A stretch of 64,000 nucleotides of DNA from Photorhabdus luminescens subsp. luminescens (GCF_001083805.1 NZ_JXSK01000005.1:124001-188000); one strand, 5' to 3'; shown: positions 50,452 through 60,731, counted from the first letter of the stretch. A program made the numbers and translations. Notes: generated by a model not told the origin, from the letters alone.

Positions 50452-50664
50452 TTACTGTGCGTTACAGATATTCAAGGTACCTCCGTATTCGATCAGAGTT
50501 AAATAGCTACGTATTCCTGCGTTGGTTATGCATCCTACATTCTCAATATCAGGATTTCTGAGGTTATTGGGTTTCTCCTTATCAGGAAATGCTATTCTTT
50601 CAGATACGCCGTTCACTTGGACAAAATTTTCGTCTTCAACTGGAGGGTGATAGATACTGCTCAA
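50452..50664 (-). CDS. short ORF of uncertain status, 70 aa
   Basis: An open frame from TTG at 50664 reads SSIYHPPVEDENFVQVNGVS and ends CNAQ. It has a coding-like composition, no membrane segment and no recognised family, and the start is weak. It lies in the debris between the membrane protein and the truncated TpsA gene. It could be the C-terminal scrap of an exoprotein. Confidence 0.3.
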   Translation of the reverse strand: MSSIYHPPVEDENFVQVNGVSERIAFPDKEKPNNLRNPDIENVGCITNAGIRSYLTLIEYGGTLNICNAQ

Positions 50665-50757
50665 TCTTGCTTTCTGTCGATTCTATTATCTCGATTGATC
50701 GTAAATTAATCACGCTTGATACTGGTTTTATCAGATATAGTACAGCCAGTCAATCAG

Positions 50758-51025
50758 TTATAATGATCCCTGACATTTTATATCGAGAGGTTTTACTGCC
50801 TGAATTCCAATACTGGCCTGATTAATCAATCTAAAAACTTTGTCAACGTCGCCTTTCTGTAAGGCTTGCTCTGCTACTTTGATAGTTTTTCCGGTGGTAT
50901 TAACTGAATCCAGAATAATGGTTATCGCGGCGGTCAGATAATCTAATACGCTTTTGGTCTTTATAAAATAGCTCGTTAAAAACGCATTGAGTGGCAGGAG
51001 GCTGCCCTACAGATGATTTCAGCAT
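50758..51025 (-). pseudogene. frameshifted small ORF in the TpsA debris
   Basis: ATG at 51025 starts MLKSSVGQPPATQ. After a frame change near 50985 the neighbouring frame reads NAFLTSYFIKTKSVLDYLTA, then VAEQALQKGDVDKVFRLINQ and stops at 50758-50760. Joined, it would be about 88 aa. I do not recognise the family. It is leftward like the TpsA gene upstream of it. Confidence 0.4.
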
Positions 51026-51362
51026 TGATAAAATCGTTTGTTACAAACAAGAGAATGAACAGACTGTGGAGAGATAGGTTTTACCTAATAATCGATGGGC
51101 TAACGTGACGGACTATAAACTCCCTGTGTTAACGTACTGCTAACACAGGGAGAGTGGTCATTTTATTAACGAGAAATTACGTAAATCTATTTACAAACTC
51201 TTGGCTAGGGTGAGTATTCATTAATTACCATTTACTCCATACTTGTTGGAGAAAATTAGTGATATCTGACCCTAGAATAGGGTTTGCTAAAAATGTTTAT
51301 GTCACTAAGATTTATTCTCGACTAACTTACCTTTATTCCATTGAGCATCTTTCTATCTATAT
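51026..51362. other. spacer downstream of truncated tpsA
   Basis: About 340 bp follows the TpsA stop. An imperfect hairpin CTCCCTGTGTTA ... TAACACAGGGAG (51120-51150) could be a terminator. I see no gene here. Confidence 0.45.
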
Positions 51363-52421
51363 TTACATATTATCGTTGGCTTGTAGTATGGCTTTATCAC
51401 CGCTATGATGTTCTCCACCAGCAGTTACAATGCCTTCTTTATTTTCCGGTGTGGTATATTTTAGGATAATATTATCTTCCGCTTGCAATGTAATATTTTT
51501 AGCAAGATGGATTTCTTTGCCAACAATATTCAGATCCGTTTTAGCTGTGATATTCCCCAGTTCAATTTTGCCATTGGTGTTTAAAGTAATATCACTTTGG
51601 TTGCTGGTTAACTCTTTTAAATTCACGCCAACGCCATCTTCAGTGGCAACCAGTCGGATTTTATTGGCATACATGCCGCCTAACGCTTTGGTGTCAACGG
51701 CTAATTGAGGTTTAGTATCTTCTTCAGCGATAGGTTTAACCGTGCCATCTTTTAAGCTGATTCGGTTGGCGCCTTGCGTCAGAGACAGGTTATTCACCTG
51801 AATTTCTCCATTTAATTCAGTTGCTCGGCTGATAATATCGACATAATCCGTCGCCTTGCCATCTAACCCTTTGCCGCCAATGGTGATTTGGCCTGTTTTA
51901 ACTTCCAATGCTTCCAACGCGCCCTGTTTATCAAATTGGGGTTTACCCGTGGTCAGTGTTGCATTCGAAGTATTAATAAAGCCACAACCATCACAAGTAA
52001 TGCCATTAGGGTTGGCAATCATCACATTGGCTTTATTGCCGAAAATCTCCAATTGGCCTTGCAAATTAGATTGCCCGCTGCCGGTCACTTCATTAATAAT
52101 CAGTTCCGCCGCTTTTCCATGCAGATTAGGGTTAGCGTTAAGTTGCCCGGCCAGTTGCGATTCAGCCGCTTGAATGGCGTTATTGAGAACGGCGCCTTGA
52201 GTATCGATATTGAACTCTTTATAAGTATTGTGAGAGATCCCCATATCATTCGGCGTGGCAATATTGACAACTGGAACATTGCCCTGATTTTGTACCTGAG
52301 TCTGGTTATTATCCGGTATTATTTCGGCGGCAATCGCCGAGTGTAACGGCTGGATTGCGGCAGTAAGGCAAATTAAAAGATAACCCGTGCTTCTGGCCAT
52401 AGAGTGGTTGCGTTTATTCAT
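51363..52421 (-). CDS. truncated TpsA exoprotein (FhaB/CdiA-type N-terminus)
   Basis: This 352-aa protein has an extended signal region (MNKRNHSMARSTGYLLICLT to AIAA) followed by the TPS secretion domain. It has the motifs NPNL and NPNG (ANPNGITCDGCGF, near 135-147, with a CxxC as in several relatives), then the first beta-helix repeats (NGKIELGNITAKTDLNIVGK). Full-length relatives run to thousands of residues; this one stops after QANDNM. What remains is essentially the TpsB-targeting domain. It is 28 nt downstream of the intact tpsB, in the same operon. It may be a decayed gene, or a short secreted product. Confidence 0.85.
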   Translation of the reverse strand: MNKRNHSMARSTGYLLICLTAAIQPLHSAIAAEIIPDNNQTQVQNQGNVPVVNIATPNDMGISHNTYKEFNIDTQGAVLNNAIQAAESQLAGQLNANPNLHGKAAELIINEVTGSGQSNLQGQLEIFGNKANVMIANPNGITCDGCGFINTSNATLTTGKPQFDKQGALEALEVKTGQITIGGKGLDGKATDYVDIISRATELNGEIQVNNLSLTQGANRISLKDGTVKPIAEEDTKPQLAVDTKALGGMYANKIRLVATEDGVGVNLKELTSNQSDITLNTNGKIELGNITAKTDLNIVGKEIHLAKNITLQAEDNIILKYTTPENKEGIVTAGGEHHSGDKAILQANDNM

Positions 52422-52449
52422 TGCATTATCCTTTTTCTTAATTTAAGTG

Positions 52450-54129
52450 TTACAAAGTGAATGATACTGACCAATAAGCGACCCAGTTATCTGGCCTTAG
52501 ATGATCAGGGTGAATGAGGGGTTTCCCAGTCGTGATGGTCTGGTTGAATCCAGGGTGAGTCAGTGATAAACCCAGAGCCGCGCCGGTGACATTGCCGCCC
52601 TCGATTTGTCCGGTTTTTTCCTGTAACCAGCCAGTATCCAGCGCTCCGGTTAAAGCGAGTTCGCCTAGGATAGGAAGTTCTGATACCCGCCAGTTCAGCT
52701 CGTTGCGCCAATATCCGCCGCGGTTGCCGGTAAGATATTGCTCTTTGAATCCCCGAACGGAGTATTGCCCGCCCAGTGAGAGACGTTCACTGGCGTAAAG
52801 GTTGTCCGGCGTGGTCTGGCCGTAAATCGATGACAGGTAATAAACGGAGTCTGTGACCGGCATGAAATAGCTGGCGCTCAGACTGAATTTGCGAAATTGA
52901 CTACGTGGCGCATCTGGAAAGCGAGGATCATCTTTGATGGCGCCAAGCGCCTGTAAACCGTGGCTTATCGTCGGGTTAAACGTGATATAGCTACCTGCCA
53001 GCACGGTGCTGTAATTAGCGCCAAGGTTGATTGTGCTAAGTGTCGGGCTGCTGATGGATAATGTTTTTTCTGCCAGTACATTGGCGGTCCGACGGCGTGT
53101 CAGCCCCATATCCAATGCCAGTTTCTGTTTTCCATCACGATATAACGTTCGGTTTACTGCCAGTCGGTGAGTCTGGCTGTCGCCTGTGTAGCGATAGGTT
53201 TGTGAACCTGTCGGGATATTCTGAAAAGAATCATTCCATGCATATTGATAACTAAATAACCAGTAACCATAAGGAACCGTCACATTGGCAGAGAGGCTAC
53301 GGCTTTGGTGGCTATTGCGGAAATCACTGTTACGGCTGGCGAATAATGCCCACTGGTCAGCAAGGTGTAATGGATTATCCAGCTTCACGCTGGTATTGAT
53401 TTGCCCGGTGCCGGTACTTTTTTGACCGCTGTTATCCGCTCCCAAACTGGCGCTAATGGGTAAGCGAATCGATGTTCGTTTTAAGATAACTGCGGAATAA
53501 CCCGGTTGTTTGCCCGGCTGAATATCAATGGTTACTTGTTGAGACGGCAGGCGGTTTAAACGCTCCATGCCTTGTTCAATATCTCGCAGGTTAAGCGTTT
53601 TACCCACTATGCTCGGAAAAGCCATTTTTAACGAGAGAGGCGTTTCACCGTCCAGACTGACTGATGCGACTTTGCCTTCATTGACCGTAATAATGAGAAC
53701 GCCGGAGGATAAATCCTGTGCTCTGAGTCCAGCATGGGAAGTGACATAACCCCGTTCTATATAGGCATTAGTAGTTTTTCGTACCAATGCATTAATGTCT
53801 TGCAAAGATAAGCAGTGAGATAAATAAGGGCGTATTAAATCCTGTTTGACTGATCGAGGCAGGCTTTTGGCGCCGTCAAATTCAATTCGGTGAATGGTAT
53901 GACAGATAGATTCCGCTGTACTCGGCGCTACATCGGGTGAGGGAGATAAGGCGATGTTGTTGCGCAGCGCTTCCCGTTGCTGTTGGGCTTGTTGCAGTAA
54001 TGCTTTTTGTTGTTGCGTGATCGTTTCTTGAGCCGCAGGGCTGATCGGTGTTGAAGCATGGACCAGCTCGGAAATTGCCAGCAGGATAAGCCCCGTCAGG
54101 CTTCGGTAATAAAGAAAACGATTTACCAT
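52450..54129 (-). CDS. TpsB outer-membrane transporter (ShlB/FhaC/CdiB family)
   Basis: This 559-aa protein has a signal peptide (to about residue 25, ending ELVHA), a Gln-rich N-terminal helix, two POTRA domains (about 75-230, for example ICHTIHRIEFDGAKSLPRSV) and a 16-strand barrel. The barrel has the VRGF motif (YSVRGFKEQYLTGNRGGYWR near 460) that caps the pore. It secretes its TpsA partner across the outer membrane. Length is normal and the frame is intact, in contrast to the truncated TpsA encoded 28 nt downstream. It is transcribed leftward, away from the divergent direction of hemN. Confidence 0.93.
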   Translation of the reverse strand: MVNRFLYYRSLTGLILLAISELVHASTPISPAAQETITQQQKALLQQAQQQREALRNNIALSPSPDVAPSTAESICHTIHRIEFDGAKSLPRSVKQDLIRPYLSHCLSLQDINALVRKTTNAYIERGYVTSHAGLRAQDLSSGVLIITVNEGKVASVSLDGETPLSLKMAFPSIVGKTLNLRDIEQGMERLNRLPSQQVTIDIQPGKQPGYSAVILKRTSIRLPISASLGADNSGQKSTGTGQINTSVKLDNPLHLADQWALFASRNSDFRNSHQSRSLSANVTVPYGYWLFSYQYAWNDSFQNIPTGSQTYRYTGDSQTHRLAVNRTLYRDGKQKLALDMGLTRRRTANVLAEKTLSISSPTLSTINLGANYSTVLAGSYITFNPTISHGLQALGAIKDDPRFPDAPRSQFRKFSLSASYFMPVTDSVYYLSSIYGQTTPDNLYASERLSLGGQYSVRGFKEQYLTGNRGGYWRNELNWRVSELPILGELALTGALDTGWLQEKTGQIEGGNVTGAALGLSLTHPGFNQTITTGKPLIHPDHLRPDNWVAYWSVSFTL

Positions 54130-54303
54130 AAATAATCTTGATGGTTCAATAGTTGAATTATTAAATTATTTTAATGTAGTATTGTTTCCTTGTCTGAATG
54201 GATAGTATAAAGTGTGATCGAGATCGGTTATTTAATCCTGCTAATGGGGAATCTGATATATTAAATCCCGCAAAATGGTTATAGGGCTGGAGATATCATC
54301 TCC

Positions 54304-55758
54304 TTACTCCAACCCAAGTTCTTTTAATTTCCGTGTAATAGTATTGCGTCCCCAACCTAGCAATCGTGCAGCATCTTGTTTATGGCCTTTGGTATGCTTA
54401 AGTGCACAATCAAGTAAAGTACGCTCCAATAACGGTAATGCTTCAGATAGCAGATCCTGCTGACCATGTTCCAAGGCGCTTGTTGCCCACTGGGCAAGTA
54501 GTTGCGACCAGTTTTCCGGTATTGTATTTGTAGCTGTCGTATTTGCGGGTACGGTATTTGCAGATGTTGTCGTGCCGATTTCGGTATGGTGGGGTTCAAA
54601 TAATTCAGGCGGCAAATCTTGTACCAGTACTTCCTGACTTGCGGCCATCACAGTCAGCCAACGGCAGATATTTTCTAATTGGCGAACATTGCCCGGCCAG
54701 GGTAAACGCATTAAGGCCATTTCCGCGTCAGGGTGGAGAATCTTTGTTTCTACGCCCAACTCTTTGGCGGTCTGTTGTAGGAAATGACGGGTCAGGCGAG
54801 GGATATCCTCCACTCTGTCGCGTAAGGGCGGTAATTGCATACGAATAACGTTAAGGCGGTGATAGAGATCTTCACGGAATTTGCCTTTCTGTACCAAACG
54901 TTCTAGATCCTGATGGGTTGCCGCGATAATCCGTACATCCACTTTCACTGGGGCATAGCCGCCAATTCGGTAGAACTGGCCTTCCGCCAATACCCGTAGC
55001 AGACGGGTTTGAATGTCCAGAGGCATATCACCAATTTCATCAAGAAATAGTGAACCGCGATTGGCTTGTTCAAACCGGCCATGACGTACTTGATTAGCGC
55101 CGGTAAAAGCTCCTTTTTCATGACCAAATAACTCTGATTCAATCAAATCTTTAGGAATAGCCGCCATGTTAAGGGCAATAAATGGCTCATTGGCCCGAGG
55201 GCTGTGGCGGTGCAGCGCATGGGCCACCAGTTCTTTCCCGGTACCGGATTCACCGTTAATCAGGACGCTGATAGAGGAACGGGAGAGGCGGCCGATAATG
55301 CGGTAAACGTCCTGCATGGCAGGCGCTTCTCCTATCATGTCAGAAACGGGTGTGACGACCTGCGGACTTTTAATTGATTGATTCTGATCGCGAGAGTGGC
55401 TAAGTGCTCGTTCCAGCAAGGCAACGGCTTCATCAATATCAAAGGGTTTTGGTAAGTAATCAAAAGCCCCTTGCTGATAAGCACTGACCGCAGCATCCAG
55501 ATCCGAATGGGCGGTCATAATGATGACTGGCAGCAACGGGTTGCTCTGTTTGATGTTATTCAGCAAGTTTAGTCCATTCATCCCCGGCATACGGATATCC
55601 GAAATCAGTACATCAGGTGTGTTTTGGGCCAGAGCGGTCAGTGCGCTATCCGCGTCGGCAAAACTGGTACATTCCATCCCCGCGTTACTTAACGCCCGCT
55701 CCAGTACCCAGCGGATTGAACTGTCATCATCGACGATCCAGATTTTTCCCTGTTGCAT
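54304..55758 (-). CDS. glnG: nitrogen regulator NtrC (GlnG)
   Basis: This 484-aa sigma-54 activator has a receiver domain with DDD (10-12) and phosphoacceptor Asp54 in LISDIRMPGM. The AAA+ domain has Walker A GESGTGKE and the GAFTGA loop that contacts sigma-54, plus DEIGDMPLDIQTRLLRVLAE. A Fis-type helix-turn-helix closes the protein (KQDAARLLGWGRNTITRKLK). Phosphorylated under nitrogen limitation by NtrB, it activates glnA and other Ntr genes. It is 9 nt after glnL. The linker before the HTH is rich in Thr and Asn and is slightly longer than in E. coli. Confidence 0.97.
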   Translation of the reverse strand: MQQGKIWIVDDDSSIRWVLERALSNAGMECTSFADADSALTALAQNTPDVLISDIRMPGMNGLNLLNNIKQSNPLLPVIIMTAHSDLDAAVSAYQQGAFDYLPKPFDIDEAVALLERALSHSRDQNQSIKSPQVVTPVSDMIGEAPAMQDVYRIIGRLSRSSISVLINGESGTGKELVAHALHRHSPRANEPFIALNMAAIPKDLIESELFGHEKGAFTGANQVRHGRFEQANRGSLFLDEIGDMPLDIQTRLLRVLAEGQFYRIGGYAPVKVDVRIIAATHQDLERLVQKGKFREDLYHRLNVIRMQLPPLRDRVEDIPRLTRHFLQQTAKELGVETKILHPDAEMALMRLPWPGNVRQLENICRWLTVMAASQEVLVQDLPPELFEPHHTEIGTTTSANTVPANTTATNTIPENWSQLLAQWATSALEHGQQDLLSEALPLLERTLLDCALKHTKGHKQDAARLLGWGRNTITRKLKELGLE

Positions 55759-55767
55759 CGTTATCCT

Positions 55768-56817
55768 CTATTTCTTAATTGGTAAGTAGATAGAAAATTC
55801 TGTGTGTCCCGGCCAACTGGTAAATTCTATTTTGCCAGAGTGTTGGTCGATTAAATTGCGAGCAATGGATAGACCAAGACCTGTTCCACCTTCATGCGCA
55901 CTGACCATTGGGTAAAACAAGGTGTCCTGAATTTGTGGCGGGATACCTGGCCCGTTATCTTCCACATCAATTCTGGCAGCCAGACGATAGCGCTTACCAT
56001 GCAAGGTAATTTGAAAAGCAGTACGAGTGCGGAGGGTAATGGTTCCCCCCTGTTTTCCTAGCGCTTGCAAGGCATTACGGGTGATATTCAGTAGCACCTG
56101 TTCAATTTGATCAGGATAGTGGGCCAGTTCTGGCAAACTGGGATCATAATCTTTTATCAATGTGACGTTATCCGGCATTTCCAGCGAGACTAGTTGAGAA
56201 ACCCGTTCAGCAACATAATGAATGCTTTGCTTAATTCGTTCGCCCGGATGTTGTGGGCCAAGTAATCTGTCTACCAGATGGCGCAATCGGTCGGCTTGTT
56301 CAATAATCACCTGGGTGTATTCCTGCAAAGCAGGATCAGGCAGTGCTTTTGACAGTAATTGCGCGGCTCCCCTCAATCCACCAAGGGGGTTTTTGATTTC
56401 ATGCGCCAGCCCCCGAACCAATTCCCGTGCGGCTATCTGCTGAGCTTGTTGTACCTGCTCTTGGCTTAACCGGCGTTGACTATCCATAGGCGCCAGTTCC
56501 AGCAAGATGAACTGCTCGGAAATCGGTTGGGCACTGAGTGACATAATGTGAAAGCGGTTATCAACCACTAATGTTACTTCGTTATCAGTAAAACTCTGGC
56601 CGCTGATCAGACTAGAGCGCATCAGTTCGGTATCCAGTGAAAAATAGCTAAACAGCACTGGAAGAGGTGTACCGAATAGTTTACGGGCACTCTGAGCGAA
56701 TAATTGCAGTGCTGCATGGTTGGCATAACGGATGACGAGATCAGTATCCAGCACCATGACACTGTTAATGAGCGAATTTAATATTTGCCCGCTATCGGGC
56801 AGATTTTCCGTTTTCAT
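55768..56817 (-). CDS. glnL: nitrogen sensor kinase/phosphatase NtrB (GlnL)
   Basis: This 349-aa cytoplasmic kinase is identical in length to E. coli NtrB. It has an N-terminal PAS domain ([20 protein letters not shown]), phosphoacceptor His139 in [20 protein letters not shown], an N box ([10 protein letters not shown]) and G boxes ([21 protein letters not shown]). With the PII protein it phosphorylates or dephosphorylates NtrC. The frame is open nine codons further, but ATG at 56817 has GCAGGAG 6 nt upstream. An NtrC site lies directly before this Shine-Dalgarno, implying autoregulation. Confidence 0.97.
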   Translation of the reverse strand: MKTENLPDSGQILNSLINSVMVLDTDLVIRYANHAALQLFAQSARKLFGTPLPVLFSYFSLDTELMRSSLISGQSFTDNEVTLVVDNRFHIMSLSAQPISEQFILLELAPMDSQRRLSQEQVQQAQQIAARELVRGLAHEIKNPLGGLRGAAQLLSKALPDPALQEYTQVIIEQADRLRHLVDRLLGPQHPGERIKQSIHYVAERVSQLVSLEMPDNVTLIKDYDPSLPELAHYPDQIEQVLLNITRNALQALGKQGGTITLRTRTAFQITLHGKRYRLAARIDVEDNGPGIPPQIQDTLFYPMVSAHEGGTGLGLSIARNLIDQHSGKIEFTSWPGHTEFSIYLPIKK

Positions 56818-56826
56818 CCACACTCC

Positions 56827-56843
56827 TGCACCTTTTTGGTGCA
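56827..56843. promoter_or_regulatory. NtrC-binding site at glnL
   Basis: TGCACCTTTTTGGTGCA is a perfect match to TGCAC-N7-GTGCA and ends 10 bp before the glnL ATG. A site in this place is known to repress the glnL promoter in enterobacteria. Confidence 0.9.
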
Positions 56844-56898
56844 CTGTATCATGTTCGAGCGTAAAACCCAGTCAAAGCCTGAAATTTAGTTAGCAGGA

Positions 56899-56924
56899 AA
56901 AGGGCCCATCCGAAGATGGGCTAA
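56899..56924 (-). terminator. glnA-glnL intergenic hairpin
   Basis: Stem GCCCATC / GATGGGC with a TTCG loop (minus strand, 56904-56921) is followed by CCTTTTCC. It probably reduces read-through from glnA into glnL-glnG. Confidence 0.8.
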
Positions 56925-56970
56925 AGGTTTCACGGCAACAAAAAATGATCAGCGGAAACGGCGCTGTTAA

Positions 56971-58380
56971 TTACACACTGTAATAGAGTTCAAACTCCAG
57001 TGGATGCGGCGTCAGACGGACACGCTCTATTTCACTGTTTTTCAAGTCGATATAAGCATCAATGGCGTCATCGGTGAATACACCGCCGCGAGTCAAGAAT
57101 TCACGATCGGCATTCAATGCCGCCAGTGCTTCCTCCAGAGAAGGAGCGACAGTAGGGATCTCTTTGGCTTCTTCCGGTGGCAGGTCATACAGGTTTTTAT
57201 CCATTGCATCACCGGGATGGATTTTGTTGATGATACCGTCAAGGCCAGCCATCAACTGAGCGGCGAACGCCAGATAAGGGTTAGCCGCCGGATCAGGGAA
57301 ACGTATTTCAATACGGCGAGCTTTAGTGCTGGCGACAACGGGAATACGGATAGATGCTGAACGGTTACGGGCAGAGTAGGCGAGCATAACCGGGGCTTCA
57401 TAGCCCGGCACCAAACGTTTATAAGAGTTGGTTGTCGGGTTGGTAAATGCGTTCAGCGCCCGAGCATGTTTGATAATGCCGCCAATGTAGAATAGCGCCA
57501 GTTCAGACAGACCACCGTATTTGTCACCGGCAAACAAGTTAGTCCCGTTTTTGGACAGAGACATATGGCAGTGCATACCCGAGCCATTATCGCCAACCAG
57601 AGGTTTTGGCATAAAGGTTGCTGTCTTGCCGAAATTGTGCGCGACATTATGTACGACGTATTTGTAAATCTGGGTTTCGTCCGCTTTTTTGGTCATGGTG
57701 TTAAAGCGGGTAGCGATTTCATTTTGACCTGCTGTTCCCACTTCATGATGGTGAGCTTCCACAACCAGCCCCATTTCTTCCATTGTCAGGCACATCGCTG
57801 AACGTAAATCCTGAGAAGAGTCAACGGGAGGCAGCGGAGCGTAACCGCCTTTTACTGCAGGCCGATGGCCTTTGTTGCCGCCTTCGTATTGCGTCCCGGA
57901 ATTCCATGCGGCTTCGATATCATCGATGTGATAGTAAGAATGGGACATGGCGCTGCCAAAGCGCACGTCATCAAACAGGAAAAACTCAGGTTCTGGCCCG
58001 CACAGGACAGTATCGGCAATTCCGCTTGAACGCAGGAAGTTTTCAGCACGTTTGGAGATGGAACGGGGATCACGGTCGTAGCCTTGCATGGTGCCGGGTT
58101 CCAGAATGTCACAACGTAGGATCAATGTGGCATCGTCAAAGAAGGGGTCAAGCATGGCTGTACTGGAATCTGGCATTAGCACCATGTCAGATTCGTTAAT
58201 CCCTTTCCAACCGCTAATTGAAGATCCGTCAAACATTTTGCCATCTTCAAAGAAGTCTGCATTAACCTGATGAGCTGGAATGGTCATATGTTGTTCTTTG
58301 CCTTTGGTATCAGTGAAACGCAAATCAATAAACTTCACCTGATGCTCTTCAATCATGGTTAAAACATGTTCAACAGACAT
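56971..58380 (-). CDS. glnA: glutamine synthetase, type I
   Basis: This 469-aa protein matches E. coli GlnA. It has the N-terminal [17 protein letters not shown], metal and ATP motifs ([20 protein letters not shown]), the glutamate-binding [20 protein letters not shown], and the adenylylation site Tyr in [10 protein letters not shown]. It makes glutamine from glutamate and ammonia as a cytoplasmic dodecamer. The frame extends 30 codons upstream, but ATG at 58380 has GGAG and the family start [20 protein letters not shown]. It is controlled by a sigma-54 promoter and two NtrC sites in the 467-bp spacer to typA. Confidence 0.98.
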   Translation of the reverse strand: MSVEHVLTMIEEHQVKFIDLRFTDTKGKEQHMTIPAHQVNADFFEDGKMFDGSSISGWKGINESDMVLMPDSSTAMLDPFFDDATLILRCDILEPGTMQGYDRDPRSISKRAENFLRSSGIADTVLCGPEPEFFLFDDVRFGSAMSHSYYHIDDIEAAWNSGTQYEGGNKGHRPAVKGGYAPLPPVDSSQDLRSAMCLTMEEMGLVVEAHHHEVGTAGQNEIATRFNTMTKKADETQIYKYVVHNVAHNFGKTATFMPKPLVGDNGSGMHCHMSLSKNGTNLFAGDKYGGLSELALFYIGGIIKHARALNAFTNPTTNSYKRLVPGYEAPVMLAYSARNRSASIRIPVVASTKARRIEIRFPDPAANPYLAFAAQLMAGLDGIINKIHPGDAMDKNLYDLPPEEAKEIPTVAPSLEEALAALNADREFLTRGGVFTDDAIDAYIDLKNSEIERVRLTPHPLEFELYYSV

Positions 58381-58556
58381 ACTCGGTTTCTCCTGGCTTG
58401 TGTTGGTCTTGATAAAATTGTCGTGATTAAGACTAAAGAAAACACAATCACATTGTTTTTGCCTTAACAAGGCTATTTACACGTTTGCAAACTTCAAACT
58501 TATAGTTGTGAAAGTCGAATTAGTTGTGAAAGTCAATTCAATCACGAAAAGCATTT

Positions 58557-58572
58557 GCGAAAAGCATGCCAA
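58557..58572 (-). promoter_or_regulatory. sigma-54 promoter of glnA (glnAp2-like)
   Basis: On the minus strand TTGGCATGCTTTTCGC shows GG and GC dinucleotides exactly 10 bp apart, the -24/-12 rule. It resembles E. coli glnAp2 and lies about 177 bp upstream of the glnA ATG. Confidence 0.85.
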
Positions 58573-58643
58573 CTTTTTAACACCTTGCAATATACTGTAT
58601 CGTGGTTATCCCGGTGATGGGATACCGGAATATTTGGGAAAAT

Positions 58644-58660
58644 TGCACTGTATTGGTGCA
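58644..58660. promoter_or_regulatory. NtrC-binding site 1 (glnA enhancer)
   Basis: TGCACTGTATTGGTGCA is a perfect TGCAC-N7-GTGCA dyad about 70 bp upstream of the sigma-54 promoter. Confidence 0.92.
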
Positions 58661-58675
58661 ATTATATGACTGAGA

Positions 58676-58692
58676 CGCACAATGTTAGTGCG
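58676..58692. promoter_or_regulatory. NtrC-binding site 2 (glnA enhancer)
   Basis: CGCACAATGTTAGTGCG is a near-consensus dyad centred 32 bp (three helical turns) from site 1, so both lie on the same face of the DNA, as needed for cooperative NtrC binding. Confidence 0.85.
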
Positions 58693-58847
58693 TTTATATC
58701 AAAAATGCGTCTATTTATGGGTGTGAAAGGGATCACAATTTCATTGTCATCAAGTTGTTAAGCATAGATTATTGTGATCCTGTTTAGTCCTTCGACCAAT
58801 GTGTGTACAATAGCGCGCCATTTCTATAAATGCCTGAGGCAAAGTTT

Positions 58848-60668
58848 GTGATCGAAAAATTGCGTAATATCGCCATTATCGCGCACGTTGACCACGGTAA
58901 AACGACCCTGGTTGACAAGCTGCTGCAACAATCCGGTACTTTCGGTGACCGTGCGACAGCGACAGAGCGTGTGATGGACTCCAATGATCTGGAGAAAGAG
59001 CGTGGAATTACTATCCTCGCAAAAAATACCGCCATTAAATGGAATGACTACCGTATTAATATCGTAGACACTCCGGGACATGCCGATTTCGGCGGTGAAG
59101 TAGAACGTGTTATGTCTATGGTCGACAGCGTACTATTGCTGGTGGACGCTATGGACGGGCCAATGCCTCAGACCCGTTTTGTGACACAAAAAGCGTTCGC
59201 TCATGGTTTGAAACCGATTGTAGTTATTAACAAAGTTGACCGTCCCGGCGCCCGCCCTGATTGGGTTGTGGATCAGGTGTTTGACTTGTTTGTCAACCTG
59301 GGTGCGACTGACGAGCAACTGGACTTCCCCATTGTTTATGCATCTGCGTTGATGGGAATTGCCGGTACTGATCATGAAGATATGGCGGAAGATATGACGC
59401 CGTTGTATCAGGCGATCGTCGATCATGTAGAGCCGCCGAAAGTCGACCTGAATGGCGCATTCCAGATGCAGATTTCTCAGCTTGACTACAATAACTATGT
59501 TGGTGTTATCGGCATTGGTCGTATCAAGCGTGGTACGGTTAAGCCAAACCAGAACGTCACGATTGTTGATAGCGCAGGTAAAACCCGGAATGGTAAAATC
59601 GGTAAGGTACTGGGCCACTTAGGGCTGGAGCGTATTGAGAGTGAGCAAGCGGAAGCGGGCGACATCGTTGCGATTACCGGTCTGGGTGAGCTGAATATCT
59701 CGGATACCTTGTGTGACGTCAACGCGGTTGAAGCGCTGCCGCCGCTGGCTGTTGATGAGCCGACAGTAAGTATGTATTTCTGTGTTAACACCTCCCCTTT
59801 CTGTGGACGTGAAGGCAAATATGTCACCTCACGCCAAATTCTTGAGCGTTTGAAGAAAGAGTTGGTTCACAATGTCGCCCTGCGTGTCGAAGAAACAGAA
59901 GATCCGGATGCGTTCCGTGTTTCTGGCCGTGGTGAATTGCACTTATCTGTTCTGATTGAGAACATGCGCCGTGAAGGTTTTGAACTGGCGGTATCCCGTC
60001 CGAAAGTTATCTTCCGTGAGATCAATGGTCGCAAGCAAGAACCTTTCGAACAGGTGACGCTGGATATTGAAGAGCAGCATCAGGGAGATGTAATGCAGGC
60101 GTTGGGTGAGCGTAAAGCGGATCTGCGCGATATGCTGCCAGACGGTAAAGGCCGTGTGCGCCTTGATTATATTATTCCAAGCCGTGGCCTGATTGGCTTC
60201 CGTACTGAGTTCCTGACAATGACCTCCGGTACTGGTCTGCTGTATGCCACATTCAGCCACTATGATGATATTCGTCCGGGTGAAATCGGTCGCCGTCAGA
60301 ACGGCGTGATGATTTCCAATGGTCAGGGTAAAGCGGTTGCTTATGCGCTTTACAGCTTGCAAGATCGCGGTAAATTGTTCCTTGGTCATGGCGCCGAAGT
60401 GTATGAAGGTCAGGTGATCGGTATTCATTCTCGTTCTAATGACCTGACAGTTAACTGTCTGACAGGTAAAAAACTGACTAACGTCCGTGCGTCTGGTACC
60501 GACGAAGCGACAACTTTGTCTCCGCATATTAAGAAAACCCTGGAGCAAGCTCTGGAGTTTATTGATGATGACGAGCTGGTGGAAGTGACCCCGGTGTCTA
60601 TTCGCCTGCGTAAACGCCATCTGACGGAAAACGAACGCCGTCGTGCGTATCGCAGTAAAGAAGCTTAA
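58848..60668 (+). CDS. typA: ribosome-dependent GTPase BipA/TypA
   Basis: This translational GTPase of about 606 aa has G1 [10 protein letters not shown]2 ERGITI, G3 [11 protein letters not shown] and G4 NKVD, then EF-G-like domains and the BipA-specific C-terminal domain ending [10 protein letters not shown]. It helps ribosome assembly and stress adaptation. The start is GTG at 58848 ([18 protein letters not shown]), matching the E. coli protein, with GAGG 8 nt upstream. An in-frame ATG at 58830 would add six residues but contains that ribosome-binding site. It is divergent from glnA and followed by a strong terminator. Confidence 0.97.
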   Translation: MIEKLRNIAIIAHVDHGKTTLVDKLLQQSGTFGDRATATERVMDSNDLEKERGITILAKNTAIKWNDYRINIVDTPGHADFGGEVERVMSMVDSVLLLVDAMDGPMPQTRFVTQKAFAHGLKPIVVINKVDRPGARPDWVVDQVFDLFVNLGATDEQLDFPIVYASALMGIAGTDHEDMAEDMTPLYQAIVDHVEPPKVDLNGAFQMQISQLDYNNYVGVIGIGRIKRGTVKPNQNVTIVDSAGKTRNGKIGKVLGHLGLERIESEQAEAGDIVAITGLGELNISDTLCDVNAVEALPPLAVDEPTVSMYFCVNTSPFCGREGKYVTSRQILERLKKELVHNVALRVEETEDPDAFRVSGRGELHLSVLIENMRREGFELAVSRPKVIFREINGRKQEPFEQVTLDIEEQHQGDVMQALGERKADLRDMLPDGKGRVRLDYIIPSRGLIGFRTEFLTMTSGTGLLYATFSHYDDIRPGEIGRRQNGVMISNGQGKAVAYALYSLQDRGKLFLGHGAEVYEGQVIGIHSRSNDLTVNCLTGKKLTNVRASGTDEATTLSPHIKKTLEQALEFIDDDELVEVTPVSIRLRKRHLTENERRRAYRSKEA

Positions 60669-60691
60669 TCTTTCCTGCAATACCAATACTT

Positions 60692-60719
60692 AGGGCGCCG
60701 ATGGCGCCCTGAGTTTTTT
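60692..60719 (+). terminator. rho-independent terminator of typA
   Basis: Stem AGGGCGCC / GGCGCCCT (60692-60699, 60703-60710) with a 3-nt loop is followed by GAGTTTTTT. It also faces the converging DsbB-like gene. Confidence 0.9.
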
Positions 60720-60731
60720 AAACAAATGAGA

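Noticed and set aside
59943-60686. Antisense ORF of 247 aa over typA
   Set aside because: Long open antisense frames are expected opposite a strongly codon-biased gene; there is no start signal or family resemblance.
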